A stretch of DNA of 64,000 nucleotides. Source: Chitinophaga sp. CB10 (lineage in GTDB: Bacteria; Bacteroidota; Bacteroidia; Chitinophagales; Chitinophagaceae). Below, piece by piece: positions 51,219 through 60,354 of this stretch. Position 1 is the first letter of the stretch. Each line of letters starts with the position of its first letter. Under the pieces are notes generated by a model. That model did no database searches and had not been told where the DNA came from. It saw nothing but the letters and a program-made list of their open reading frames with translations. Position numbers and translations under genes: made by a program. Where the stretch lies: NCBI GenBank assembly GCA_001870995.2, contig MLAV02000020.1, positions 1 to 64,000 of the forward strand, read 5' to 3'.

Positions 51219-53606
51219 ATGATGTACCTGAAGAAACTATTGCTATTAAGCCTGCTATTATCCCTGACGTTTACCATATTTGCGCAGTCAGGCAAAGACG
51301 CTACCATTAAAGGATTGCTGACAAATGACCAGGGCGAAAGCCTTGCCGGCGCATCGATTTCCCTGCCGGATCATACCGCCAAAACCATCTCGGATACCCG
51401 CGGCCAGTTTACCTTGCAAGGCATACGCCCCGGCAAACGCATACTGATCATCTCTTTAATGGGATATAAAAGATTACAGGCAGAGGTCAATGCCGTCGCC
51501 GGCGAAACGGCTACAGTAAATCTCCGTTTGCAAGCCGATATGAAACACATCGAAACCGTGTCCGTCATAGGCCGCACACCCTTAAAGGATGTGCAGCGGC
51601 AAGCCTACAACCTCACCGCCATCGACGCAAAGAAACTGCATAATACTACGCTCGACCTCGCACACGCACTGGACCGCGTTTCGGGTATCCGTGTCCGTGA
51701 GGACGGCGGCCTCGGCTCCCGCATGAACTTCTCCCTCAACGGCTTCTCCGGCCGCCAGGTGAAAATGTTCATCGATGGTATCCCCATGGAAAACTTCGGC
51801 TCCTCTTTCCAACTCAATAACATTCCCATTAACCTGGCGGAAAGAGTGGAAGTATATAAAGGCGTAGTCCCCGTATGGCTGGGTGCAGATGCCCTGGGCG
51901 GCGCCGTAAACATCGTTACCAGCAACGTTAAACAAAGCTATCTCGATGCATCTTACAGCTATGGCTCCTTTAACACCCACCGCTCCGCCATCAACGCTGC
52001 TTACGTGGCCCAGTCAGGATTCACGGCACAGCTCAACGCATTTCAAAACTATTCCGACAACGATTATAAAGTACGCGTACAGGCCACCAACCTGGAAACG
52101 AAACAATATTACCCGGCTACCTGGGTGCGAAGATTCAATGACACCTATCATAACGAAACCCTAATCGCCAACGTAGGCGTCGTAGGAAAAAAATATGCGG
52201 ACAAACTCCTCGTCGGTATCACCCTCGGGCAAAACTATGCGGAGCTGCAAACCGGCGCACGCATGAAAACCGTGTATGGTCAGCTGCACCGCCGCGGCAA
52301 CATCGTGATGCCCACCTTGAAATACCAGGTGAAAGACCTGTTTGTTAAAGGCCTTAACCTCACCGTAAACGGAAACTACAACCTGGGTACCGAACAGGTA
52401 ATCGATACCGTAAGCCGCTTATACAACTGGTTTGGCCAATGGGAAGAGAATACGAAAGGCGCAGAACGCGAGCGCTCTATGTATAAATTCAAAAACAATA
52501 ACGGCATTGGTACAGCTAACCTCAACTACCGTATCAACGAACACCATCTCTTCTCTATCAACAACGTATATACGACGTTCAACCGCAAAGGCAGTGACGA
52601 ACTGTTCCCGGATAACGCCAGGTACGAGCAGCCGCAAAAGTCCTTTAAAAATGTACTGGGCCTGAGCTACCAATACGATTACAACGAAAAATGGACCACC
52701 TCCGTTTTCGCCAAAAACTACAACCAGGTAAATAAATTCTCCGAAAGCTACAACCCCACCGGCGGTTGGGGCGATGTGGCCTACCGGGAGCTTTCCAATA
52801 AAATGAATAACTGGGGCTATGGCGCCGCTACCGCCTACTTCATCCTGCCTACCCTCCAGGTAAAAGCTTCCTACGAAAAAAGCTATCGCCTGCCGGAAGG
52901 CGAAGAGCTGTTTGGCGACATGCAACTGCTGGAAGGCAATGTTAATCTCCGCCCGGAAAGCAGCAACAACTATAACGTTGGCGCCAGCTGGCAAACGAAG
53001 CTCAACGATGATCACCGTTTCAGCGTTGATGCAAACTTCCTTTATCGCAATGCGACCGACTTCATCCGCCCCACTCTCAACCGCAACCAGATCAAGCAGA
53101 GCAACGAAAACCTCGGCGGCATCACCAACGTAGGCGTGGACGGCGAAATCCGCTATAGCTTCAAACGCATATTCACCGCCGGGGTCAACATGACTTACCA
53201 AAACCTGCGTAACAATACCAAATTCGAATCCGGGGAAAAAACCGTGAGTCCAACCTATCGCGACCGCATCCCCAACATCCCTTATATGTTCGGGAATGCA
53301 GATGCCTCCCTCTTCTTCAGAAACGTCCTAAAGAAAGGCAATCACCTCACCGTAGGCTACAACTTCCAATACGTTCACGCTTTCTACCTCAGCTGGCCCG
53401 GACAGGGAACCGCCGGCGAAAAGCTGACCATCCCGCGCCAGTTCTGCCAGGATGTGAACCTCGTGTACAGCCTTGCCGACGGCCGCTACAACATAGCCTT
53501 CGAATGCAAAAACCTGGTGAATAACCGCAATTACGACAACTTCAGTTTACAGAAGCCCGGGCGCGCTTTCAACGTAAAACTCCGGTACTTCATCAGCAAA
53601 AAATAA
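51219..53606 (+). CDS. xusA: TonB-dependent siderophore receptor, XusA-like
   Basis: 795 residues with signal peptide MMYLKKLLLLSLLLSLTFTIF. A carboxypeptidase-regulatory-like domain (25-105: IKGLLTNDQGESLAGASISL) precedes the plug (115-240: LAHALDRVSGIRVREDGGLG; FSLNGFSGRQVKMFIDGIPM; VEVYKGVVPVWLGADALGGA) and a 22-strand barrel ending FNVKLRYFISKK. Its length and lack of an STN domain fit siderophore/heme-type receptors, not SusC. It is followed at 25 bp by a DUF4374 lipoprotein and then a PepSY membrane protein. That trio is the composition of the XusABC system, which in Bacteroides thetaiotaomicron takes up ferric enterobactin. The symbol reflects this architecture; ligand identity is inferred. 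Confidence 0.75.
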   Translation: MMYLKKLLLLSLLLSLTFTIFAQSGKDATIKGLLTNDQGESLAGASISLPDHTAKTISDTRGQFTLQGIRPGKRILIISLMGYKRLQAEVNAVAGETATVNLRLQADMKHIETVSVIGRTPLKDVQRQAYNLTAIDAKKLHNTTLDLAHALDRVSGIRVREDGGLGSRMNFSLNGFSGRQVKMFIDGIPMENFGSSFQLNNIPINLAERVEVYKGVVPVWLGADALGGAVNIVTSNVKQSYLDASYSYGSFNTHRSAINAAYVAQSGFTAQLNAFQNYSDNDYKVRVQATNLETKQYYPATWVRRFNDTYHNETLIANVGVVGKKYADKLLVGITLGQNYAELQTGARMKTVYGQLHRRGNIVMPTLKYQVKDLFVKGLNLTVNGNYNLGTEQVIDTVSRLYNWFGQWEENTKGAERERSMYKFKNNNGIGTANLNYRINEHHLFSINNVYTTFNRKGSDELFPDNARYEQPQKSFKNVLGLSYQYDYNEKWTTSVFAKNYNQVNKFSESYNPTGGWGDVAYRELSNKMNNWGYGAATAYFILPTLQVKASYEKSYRLPEGEELFGDMQLLEGNVNLRPESSNNYNVGASWQTKLNDDHRFSVDANFLYRNATDFIRPTLNRNQIKQSNENLGGITNVGVDGEIRYSFKRIFTAGVNMTYQNLRNNTKFESGEKTVSPTYRDRIPNIPYMFGNADASLFFRNVLKKGNHLTVGYNFQYVHAFYLSWPGQGTAGEKLTIPRQFCQDVNLVYSLADGRYNIAFECKNLVNNRNYDNFSLQKPGRAFNVKLRYFISKK

Positions 53607-53631
53607 TTCTTAAAATATTTAATACACCGAA

Positions 53632-54876
53632 ATGAAACATTTGAACAGGATATTGATACTCGCATGCGGCATGGCCATGTTGGGTACAGGATGCGATAAA
53701 GATGATATGGATGCGATTTACGACTTCGGCGACCGGGAAACTTCCGGTAAATACAAATACGTGATCACCGCCACCCCGGCCGGCACCACCGGCATTGCGG
53801 ATTACCTCCTGAGTACGGACCAGCTGGATCAGGGCGCCATCACCACTGCCGGCAATGGTATTGAGCAGGATGGTTCCTACCGGTACTATATGACCCATAA
53901 AGGCCGGTTCTTTAGTTTGCTCTACGGCCAGGGCAACCCCGGCGCCGTAACTACCTACCGCTTTGATTCCGCAGGCGCCAAACTCCTGAAAACCTCCGAG
54001 TTTCAGACAGAAACCGTACAGGCGTTCACGAAAGTTAATGACGAGTTACTACTGATCAAGATACCGCGCAGCGGCGTGGAAACAGCGTCCTTCTACCGCA
54101 TTGATGCGCTGAAATCCCAACAGATAGGCAGCGCCGCTATCAACATCGTACAACTGGCCGCCAATGGCGAGCGCGCCCACTTTACCTGGGCTACGCAAGT
54201 GGGCGATAAGGTATATGCTCCTTACATGAGTATCAAAGGCTGCTGCAATGACGCTTTTGGCACCGTGTACCCGGACAGTACCTGGATTGCCGTACTCTCC
54301 TACCCCGATCTGAAAGTGGAAAAAGTAATCCGCGACAACCGCACCAGCTACATCGGCAACTACTTCAACGATGGCTTGGGCGTAACGGAAAATGGCGACA
54401 TCTACGGTTTTTCCTCCGCCGTAGCCACCAATACCAACAAGGTGATTTCTACAAAACCATCTGCTGTGGTACGCATCCTCAAAGGCACGACGGAGTTTGA
54501 TAAAAGCTACTTCTTCGACGTAGAGGAAGCTTCCGGCGGTTATAAAATCGCTACGCAAACTTACCTCGGCAACAATAAGTTCCTCCTGATGATGTATGGC
54601 GACAAACACGCCAATACCGGCAACCGCAAAATGGCGCTGGTAGACGTAGTGGAAAAATCCTTCGGATGGATCAAAGGCGGCCCTGAAGATATTCAAAGCT
54701 CCTCGGCTCCTTATAACAACAATACCGGCACCGGCGACGGAGAGCTGGGATACATCGGGATTAACACCGCTTCCGGCAGCTGGGTATATAAAATCGATGT
54801 TAAAACGGCAACGGCTATACGTGGTTTGGAAGTGCAGGGCGGAAAAATTACTGCCATCACTAAAGTGGAATACTAA
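53632..54876 (+). CDS. xusB: DUF4374 surface lipoprotein, XusB-like siderophore-binding protein
   Basis: 414 residues with lipobox GTGC at residue 21 followed by DKDDMD, an acidic motif that fits the lipoprotein export signal for surface display. The body is a predicted beta-propeller of the DUF4374 family: YKYVITATPAGTTGIADYLL, WIAVLSYPDLKVEKVIRDNR, FLLMMYGDKHANTGNRKMAL, DGELGYIGINTASGSWVYKI. XusB of B. thetaiotaomicron is a DUF4374 lipoprotein that binds ferric enterobactin; this gene stands in the corresponding position between receptor and PepSY protein. Sequence identity to XusB itself could not be checked. Confidence 0.75.
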   Translation: MKHLNRILILACGMAMLGTGCDKDDMDAIYDFGDRETSGKYKYVITATPAGTTGIADYLLSTDQLDQGAITTAGNGIEQDGSYRYYMTHKGRFFSLLYGQGNPGAVTTYRFDSAGAKLLKTSEFQTETVQAFTKVNDELLLIKIPRSGVETASFYRIDALKSQQIGSAAINIVQLAANGERAHFTWATQVGDKVYAPYMSIKGCCNDAFGTVYPDSTWIAVLSYPDLKVEKVIRDNRTSYIGNYFNDGLGVTENGDIYGFSSAVATNTNKVISTKPSAVVRILKGTTEFDKSYFFDVEEASGGYKIATQTYLGNNKFLLMMYGDKHANTGNRKMALVDVVEKSFGWIKGGPEDIQSSSAPYNNNTGTGDGELGYIGINTASGSWVYKIDVKTATAIRGLEVQGGKITAITKVEY

Positions 54877-54881
54877 AAAGC

Positions 54882-56105
54882 ATGCGCATGCAACAAAACA
54901 AAAAAGCAAAGCCCGGTTCCCGGTCGCTCTTCTATAGAATCTCCGCCTGGCTACACCTTTGGCTGGGCCTCGTTTCCGGCATTGTAGTGATCATCGTATG
55001 CCTCACCGGCTGCATCTGGGTGTTCAACGAAGAGATTACAAGCTTCCTGGAACCGGAAACCAATATCGCCCACCAGGATAAACCGGTGCTGAAACCATCG
55101 GCACTCTTAGCCATTGCGGCCAGGGAGTATCCGGGGCAATCTGTCGGGTATATGTTCTATAAAGACGGGAAAGCCGCAGAACTGAATGTAGGCGCACGCC
55201 GCGGCGGTTCCACCATCAGGGTAAACCCATATAACGGCGAAGTGGTAAGCAAAATAACCCGTAAACCCGGTGAGGCAAGTTTCTTCAGGTGGGTACTGAA
55301 CGGGCACCGCTTCCTCTGGATGCCGTATAAGATAGGCCGCCCGATTGTGAATTACAGCACGCTGATTTGCGTGATCACCCTGTTAACCGGCCTCGTACTC
55401 TGGTGGCCTAAAAAGTGGAATAGAAGCACCCGTCAGCAAAGCTTCACGATTAAATGGGGCGCCAGTGTTAAACGGGTTAATTATGACCTCCACAATGTAT
55501 TGGGCTTTTACGCGCTGTTATTACTCTTTGCCATCGGCTGCACCGGCATGGTGTACGGACTGGAATGGTGGAGCAAAGGCACTTATTGGTTAACGACCGG
55601 CGGCCGCAGCATCCCTTCCTACAAGGAAGCCGTATCCGATTCATTACAGGCTGGCAAACTGCAGCTTACCATAGGGCAGCGCGTTGACGCAGCCTGGGAA
55701 GCCACAGCGGCAAAACACCCCACAGCCAAAGGATTCTACATCGGCATGCCGGATAGCAACAAGGCTGGCTCCAGTATAATGGTGATCGCCTATCCCAGCA
55801 AAGGCAAGTTTTACGACCTGCAACGCTATGCGTACGACCAACATACGCTGGCGGAAATTAAAGGGGACCCTGAAACGGCTACTCCTTATGCAGCGGCTGA
55901 TTTTGGCGGCAAACTACGGCGGATGAACTACGACATACATGTGGGCAGCATCCTTGGCTTGCCGGGGAAAGTACTGGCCTTCTTCGCCAGTTTGATCGGC
56001 GCCACTTTACCGGTTACCGGGTTTATCATCTGGTGGGGCAAAGGAAAGAAAAAGAAAAAAACGCCGGTTAAAACAGGCGCGAAGTCAGCAGTTCCGGCTG
56101 TGTGA
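54882..56105 (+). CDS. xusC: PepSY-associated TM protein, XusC-like inner-membrane partner
   Basis: 407 residues with four membrane helices: about 22-48 (LWLGLVSGIVVIIVCLTGCIWV), 150-170 (LICVITLLTGLVLWWPKKW), 205-225, and 365-390 (LAFFASLIGATLPVTGFIIWWGK). Conserved His in AWLHLWLGLVSG, GHRFLWMP, NYDLHNVLGFYAL and YDIHVGSILGLPGK fit the heme/iron-reductase pattern of PepSY_TM proteins; a PepSY segment spans about 75-130. Likely reduces ferric chelate or otherwise releases iron at the inner membrane after uptake by the receptor. It starts 5 bp after the DUF4374 stop. The C-terminus is a lysine-rich cytosolic tail. Confidence 0.75.
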   Translation: MRMQQNKKAKPGSRSLFYRISAWLHLWLGLVSGIVVIIVCLTGCIWVFNEEITSFLEPETNIAHQDKPVLKPSALLAIAAREYPGQSVGYMFYKDGKAAELNVGARRGGSTIRVNPYNGEVVSKITRKPGEASFFRWVLNGHRFLWMPYKIGRPIVNYSTLICVITLLTGLVLWWPKKWNRSTRQQSFTIKWGASVKRVNYDLHNVLGFYALLLLFAIGCTGMVYGLEWWSKGTYWLTTGGRSIPSYKEAVSDSLQAGKLQLTIGQRVDAAWEATAAKHPTAKGFYIGMPDSNKAGSSIMVIAYPSKGKFYDLQRYAYDQHTLAEIKGDPETATPYAAADFGGKLRRMNYDIHVGSILGLPGKVLAFFASLIGATLPVTGFIIWWGKGKKKKKTPVKTGAKSAVPAV

Positions 56106-56300
56106 TAAATTCTAATCAGCGGCAATAAAGTGCGGCTGATTAGAATTCTTATCGAAATCAGCAGTTCCATCTGTATAATAAATTCTAACCAGCGGCATTA
56201 AACTGCGGCTGATCAGAACTCTTATCGAAATCAGCAATTCCATCTCTATAATAAATTCTAATCAGCGGCATTAAACTGCCGCTGATTAAAATTTTAATTA
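56105..56300. repeat. 73-bp direct repeat carrying a terminator hairpin, 2.7 copies
   Basis: Copies begin at 56105, 56178 and 56251, an exact 73-bp period. Copies 1 and 2 agree at 66 of 73 positions. Each unit holds a hairpin of the type TTCTAATCAGC / GCTGATTAGAA. Copy 1 is perfectly paired; copy 2 has two mismatches in the stem; copy 3 gains GGC/GCC pairs and is followed by TTTTAATT. The stretch separates two convergent genes (xusC-like and the triple hydrolase). Confidence 0.9.
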
Positions 56301-56302
56301 TA
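56255..56302. terminator. Bidirectional terminator (third repeat copy)
   Basis: Stem AATCAGCGGC (56260-56269) with GCCGCTGATT (56278-56287), followed by AAAATTTTAATT on the plus strand; on the minus strand the hairpin is followed by AGAATTTATT. It can serve both converging transcripts. Confidence 0.65.
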
Positions 56303-56304
56303 AA

Positions 56305-58440
56305 CTACCTCAACAACCCCTCCACCACCGGCCCCAGCGCAGCCGCCCACATCCTGTACCCCTTCCCCGTCAAATGAATCCCATCCTTCGCATACGCCTC
56401 ACTTATCAAATTCCCTTCCCTATCCGTAAAAATATCCGTCAACGGTAAATACGTATATCCGTTATGGTTAGCCGCCGCCAGCACGCGCTGTATCCCATGA
56501 TACTTCATCCTCCGTGGATCTTCCTTCGTAAAACCCGTTGGCAGCAAGCCGGAAAGTACCAGTTTGGTCGATGGCATATGCCGCTTCACCCAGGCCGCCA
56601 GGTCTAAAATCCCCGCTGCAATTTCCTCCGCGCTGTCGTTATCCCCGAAGTTATTCACCCCAATCGTAACCACCATTACTTTAGGCTTCGCCGCTACATA
56701 TGCGCCGTTTTGAAAGCGCCACAGCAAGTGCTGTACCCGGTCCCCGGAGATGCCGGCGCATTCCCAGTTCCATTTACCGAAGGTAGAATCGAACGCCGCA
56801 AAGCCGGCTTTGTTCGTCGTCTTCGTCCGGTGCCCGCCTGTTCCCTGCGTAATGGAATTCCCGGCAAACAGGATGTCCAGCTTACCTTGCCGCGCCAGGA
56901 GCAGACTATCAATATCCGCATGCTGCTCCCACCAGCCGCAGTCTTTCTTCCAGCCGGCAGCGGAGCGGTATTCCGCAGCCGGTACAGGCTTGCGGGCGAA
57001 GTTGATTTTGTGCCCCGTTGCCGCCAGCATAAATTCCACAATAGGCCGCGGGTTGGCCAGGCTATGCGGATGATGACCCACGCCGGGTTTGTGGATAACG
57101 GTGATGGCAGCGCCGGCGGCTTTTAACTGCTGCTCAAATGGCGCCGTATTTTCATTGACCGGTACCACGCTGTCCGCATCGCCCACCACATGCAGCATCG
57201 GGAAACCCAGCCTCGCTACTTTACCGGCATTATCTAGCGGCGACTGATGATACTGCACCGCTTCTTCCTCCGTGAGCTGATACTGCTGTTTGAAAATTTC
57301 CCAATTTTCCCTGCTGCCAGGGCCGCTGCCGCTGTGCCCCGGCCAGCTGTTAAAATCCAGCACCGGCGCGTCCGCATAAATGGCGGCCACTTTCTCCGGG
57401 TTGGCGAGCGCCCAGTTGTACACATAAATACCACCGCGACTCATCCCTTCCAGTATAGCCTTTCTCGCCAGGCCGCTGCGGCGCAGCAACGCGTAAAAAT
57501 TATTCCAGATAGCCACGCATCGCGGGTTGCCAAACATCTCCGCCACATCGCAATACACCACATGATAGCCCCGTTCCAGCATGGCGATGTCCGTCTGCGA
57601 TTCATGCCCCCAAAAGCGCGCGCGCCATACCCATGGCCTGTCTTTAGCTGCCAGCCTGGGTTTTACAACCTTACAGGCGCGGCCGTTAAACGTAAAATCA
57701 GCGCAGGCATAACCATAAAAAGAACTGGTTTTAACCGGCATATCCAGTCTTTTAAAAATATCAAAACTTTTATCAGGCAGGAAACTAACGGCCTCGTATA
57801 AACGCCGCGCAATCAACGCAGCGCCAATGGACGACGGATGAACCAGATCAGGCAGCAAATCCTTCTGCCCGGTGAATGCCGGGTACAGATCAATGATTTC
57901 CACACCCGTTTCATAAGCCGCCTGGCGCAGCATAGGCTGTATATCCCTCCTGAGGATACTGTCGTTAACGCCCATACTATCCTCCAAATAAACAGGCGGC
58001 GGCATTAGTATTATTATACGGGGGAAATTAAAGCCCTGCGCGGCACGCACTTTCGTTATCAGCTCCCTGAAATCACCGAGAAACTCCGTTGAAAAAGGCC
58101 GGTTAATGCCTTTTGTGTCATTAGTACCAAATTCCAAAATGACGATGTCACTCTTCGTTTGCAGCGCTTTTGTAAACATGGACTGCTGCATATAGGGCAG
58201 GTTCCCCCGCTGCAGTAAAGTAGCGCCGCTGACGCCGTAATTATGCACCTCGTAATGCGCGCCCAACAGGTATTGCAGCTGCCGCGGGAAATTATTCTTC
58301 TCCCGGTTATACATACCTTCCCCATAGGTAATATCCGTACCCAGGCAGGAGACCACTATTTTACCGGCAAACGAAAAAAGAGGCGACAACAGCATACAGG
58401 CGATCAGCGCCGCATAAACGAACTTGTTTTTACAATACAT
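56305..58440 (-). CDS. Exported SGNH - alpha/beta hydrolase - SGNH fusion; first SGNH lacks its serine
   Basis: 711 residues with an N-terminal signal region (about 1-25). Domain 1 (27-225) is SGNH-like: block II YGVSGATLL, block III FGTNDTKG, block V DLVHPSSIG, but block I reads LGTDITYG where LGDSITYG is expected, so the nucleophile Ser is replaced by Asp. Domain 2 (240-490) is an alpha/beta hydrolase with nucleophile GMSRGG, acid in VGDADSVVP and His in GVGHHPHS. Domain 3 (510-711) is a second SGNH: block I AGNSITQG (Ser present), block II GISGDRVQHLLWR, block III IGVNNFGDN, block V KDGIHLTGKGY. Probably a surface or periplasmic esterase (deacetylase) for decorated polysaccharide, with domain 1 serving for binding. 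Own promoter at 58463-58470. Confidence 0.85.
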   Translation of the reverse strand: MYCKNKFVYAALIACMLLSPLFSFAGKIVVSCLGTDITYGEGMYNREKNNFPRQLQYLLGAHYEVHNYGVSGATLLQRGNLPYMQQSMFTKALQTKSDIVILEFGTNDTKGINRPFSTEFLGDFRELITKVRAAQGFNFPRIIILMPPPVYLEDSMGVNDSILRRDIQPMLRQAAYETGVEIIDLYPAFTGQKDLLPDLVHPSSIGAALIARRLYEAVSFLPDKSFDIFKRLDMPVKTSSFYGYACADFTFNGRACKVVKPRLAAKDRPWVWRARFWGHESQTDIAMLERGYHVVYCDVAEMFGNPRCVAIWNNFYALLRRSGLARKAILEGMSRGGIYVYNWALANPEKVAAIYADAPVLDFNSWPGHSGSGPGSRENWEIFKQQYQLTEEEAVQYHQSPLDNAGKVARLGFPMLHVVGDADSVVPVNENTAPFEQQLKAAGAAITVIHKPGVGHHPHSLANPRPIVEFMLAATGHKINFARKPVPAAEYRSAAGWKKDCGWWEQHADIDSLLLARQGKLDILFAGNSITQGTGGHRTKTTNKAGFAAFDSTFGKWNWECAGISGDRVQHLLWRFQNGAYVAAKPKVMVVTIGVNNFGDNDSAEEIAAGILDLAAWVKRHMPSTKLVLSGLLPTGFTKEDPRRMKYHGIQRVLAAANHNGYTYLPLTDIFTDREGNLISEAYAKDGIHLTGKGYRMWAAALGPVVEGLLR

Positions 58441-58462
58441 GGAATGTACAATTGTGGATAAT

Positions 58463-58470
58463 CAAAAATA
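58463..58470 (-). promoter_or_regulatory. TAnnTTTG -7 element for the triple hydrolase gene
   Basis: Minus strand TATTTTTG, exact -7 match, 22 nt before the ATG at 58440. The nearest TTG upstream is 26 nt away, longer than usual. Confidence 0.45.
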
Positions 58471-58557
58471 GGTATCCCGCGCCCATGTCGTTTAAACAAT
58501 AATGCTATATAGTAACACTATCTTAGCAAATTTTATATCTTCATTAAAAACCTGAAC

Positions 58558-59199
58558 ATGAAAAAAGGGATGCTGCTGGCAGCCATATTATTTTGCGGTA
58601 TCATTGCCCGGGCACAATCAGTGCTGGTAAAATTCACTACCAACCACGGCAATTTCACCGTCATGCTCTACGACGATACGCCCAAACACCGGGATATGTT
58701 CCTGGCCGAAATCAAAAAGGGAACCTACACCAATGCCCTCTTTAACCGCGTTATCAAAGAGTTCGTGATACAGGGAGGCGTATTGGACGATACCACCCTG
58801 CTCTATGAAAAACAACATCCGGAACTGGGCGCCCCCCGCTTCCCGGCAGAAATAAAGCCCAACCGCTTTCACAAACGCGGCGCCCTGGGCGCAGGCCGGG
58901 ATAATAACCCTGAAAAGGCCTCTTTCTTCAACCAGATATACTTCGTAGTAGGAAAAAAATATACCGGTACCCAACTGGCGGAACTGGAACAGAAAAAAGG
59001 CATCACCATCCCGGCAGATCATAAGCAGGCGTATAAAACCATCGGCGGCATACCGCGACTGGACGGCGACTACACCGTATTCGGGGAAATCACCCACGGC
59101 TATGACGTAGTGGAAAAGATCAGCCAGCTGCGAACGGACAAAAACGATTTGCCCTTGTCCCCGGTTACTTTTACCGCCAGGGTGCTGAAAAAGAAGTAA
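58558..59199 (+). CDS. Periplasmic cyclophilin-type peptidyl-prolyl isomerase
   Basis: 213 residues with signal peptide MKKGMLLAAILFCGIIARAQ. Cyclophilin core: VKFTTNHGNFTVMLYDDTPK, FNRVIKEFVIQGGVLDD (active-site Arg and QGG), RGALGAGRDNNPEKASFFNQIYFVVG, and YTVFGEITHGYDVVEKISQL. The catalytic Arg is kept (FNRV); an insertion of about 25 residues (KKYTGTQLAELEQKK) splits the core, as in other Bacteroidota periplasmic members. Role: prolyl isomerisation and folding of exported proteins. Divergent from the triple hydrolase across 117 bp. Confidence 0.88.
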   Translation: MKKGMLLAAILFCGIIARAQSVLVKFTTNHGNFTVMLYDDTPKHRDMFLAEIKKGTYTNALFNRVIKEFVIQGGVLDDTTLLYEKQHPELGAPRFPAEIKPNRFHKRGALGAGRDNNPEKASFFNQIYFVVGKKYTGTQLAELEQKKGITIPADHKQAYKTIGGIPRLDGDYTVFGEITHGYDVVEKISQLRTDKNDLPLSPVTFTARVLKKK

Positions 59200-59389
59200 C
59201 GCTCCCCACGCACCTGATAAAAAAGGGATTGGCATTGCTGCCACTTCACAAACAATGCACCGCCAGGGTACTGAAAATTCAGTACCCCAATGAATAAGAG
59301 CGATCGGCCCCCGCAGCCACTCCTCACCACTCATCCAATAAAATTGCGCATCGGGATGGATTTTCTTACTTTAATCCAAACATCCCGTT

Positions 59390-60265
59390 ATGAAAAAGAA
59401 GCGAGAAGCATTCCAGGGGCAGCGGGCCATTGTGCTGCCCCGGCAGCTTTTATCCACACAGTGCTCATTGAATCCGGCCCTGGCGCCGCTGTATATTACC
59501 GACATCGGCTTTTACGACAAAGCTAAATTCCATTACAAAAAACGCGCACAAGGCGCCGACCAGCATATACTCATCTACTGCAAGGACGGCGCGGGGCAAA
59601 TCACGCTCGACGGCCATTCCCACCTGATGAAAGCAGGCAACTGCTTCCTGCTTCCCAGGAACATCCCGCATGAGTACCATGCGGATAATAAAGACCCATG
59701 GACCATCTACTGGGCCCATTTTACCGGCGCCAGCAGCGATAGCCTGCTCGATGCTGCAGTGAAGGAATGGCAGGGCCACAAAACCTTCCTCCGCTGGTCC
59801 GACCAGCGCATAGAACTGTTCGACAAAAGCTTCCGCCAGCTGGAAAAAGGCTACAGGACGGAAAACCTGTTATATGCCAACATGCACTTCTGGTCCTTCC
59901 TGGCCCACTGCATCTACCCGGAAGCCGAGCTGGCAGTGGCTCCCAGCCACAGCGCCACGGACCTTGCCATTGCATTCATGCGCAAAAACCTCCATAAAAT
60001 GCTCACGCTCCAACAAATGGCCAATGCCGCCAACCTTTCGCAGTCGCACTTCAGCGCCCTCTTCAAGGCCAACACCGGCTTCTCACCCATCGAATATTTC
60101 AATCAGCTGAAAGTCCAGGATGCCTGCCAGTACCTGCTTTTCACCACTTTAAGGATTAAGGAGATAGCCGCCCGGCTAGGCATGGACGACCCGTATTATT
60201 TCTCCCGCCTATTCACCAAAGTGATGGGCATGTCGCCCAACCAGTACAGGGAAAGGAACCCCTGA
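59390..60265 (+). CDS. AraC-family transcriptional regulator
   Basis: 291 residues. N-terminal cupin-type sensing domain (about 15-165: HILIYCKDGAGQITLDGHSH; AGNCFLLPRNIPHEYHADNK) and the C-terminal double helix-turn-helix (190-288: MLTLQQMANAANLSQSHFSA; IKEIAARLGMDDPYYFSRLF; KVMGMSPNQYRE). Typical of sugar-responsive regulators of polysaccharide utilisation. It precedes the PSD1/DUF1501 pair by 89 bp in the same direction and may regulate it. The upstream gap holds an imperfect palindrome GGGATGGATT...AATCCaaaCATCCC (59355-59387) that could be its operator. Confidence 0.92.
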   Translation: MKKKREAFQGQRAIVLPRQLLSTQCSLNPALAPLYITDIGFYDKAKFHYKKRAQGADQHILIYCKDGAGQITLDGHSHLMKAGNCFLLPRNIPHEYHADNKDPWTIYWAHFTGASSDSLLDAAVKEWQGHKTFLRWSDQRIELFDKSFRQLEKGYRTENLLYANMHFWSFLAHCIYPEAELAVAPSHSATDLAIAFMRKNLHKMLTLQQMANAANLSQSHFSALFKANTGFSPIEYFNQLKVQDACQYLLFTTLRIKEIAARLGMDDPYYFSRLFTKVMGMSPNQYRERNP

Positions 60266-60354
60266 ACCATAAAATAATCCATCATTTCCAACAGATCATC
60301 TAGGAATCATCAGCGCGCGTCTTAGTAATTTTAGGACATGTCAATCTTAATCTA

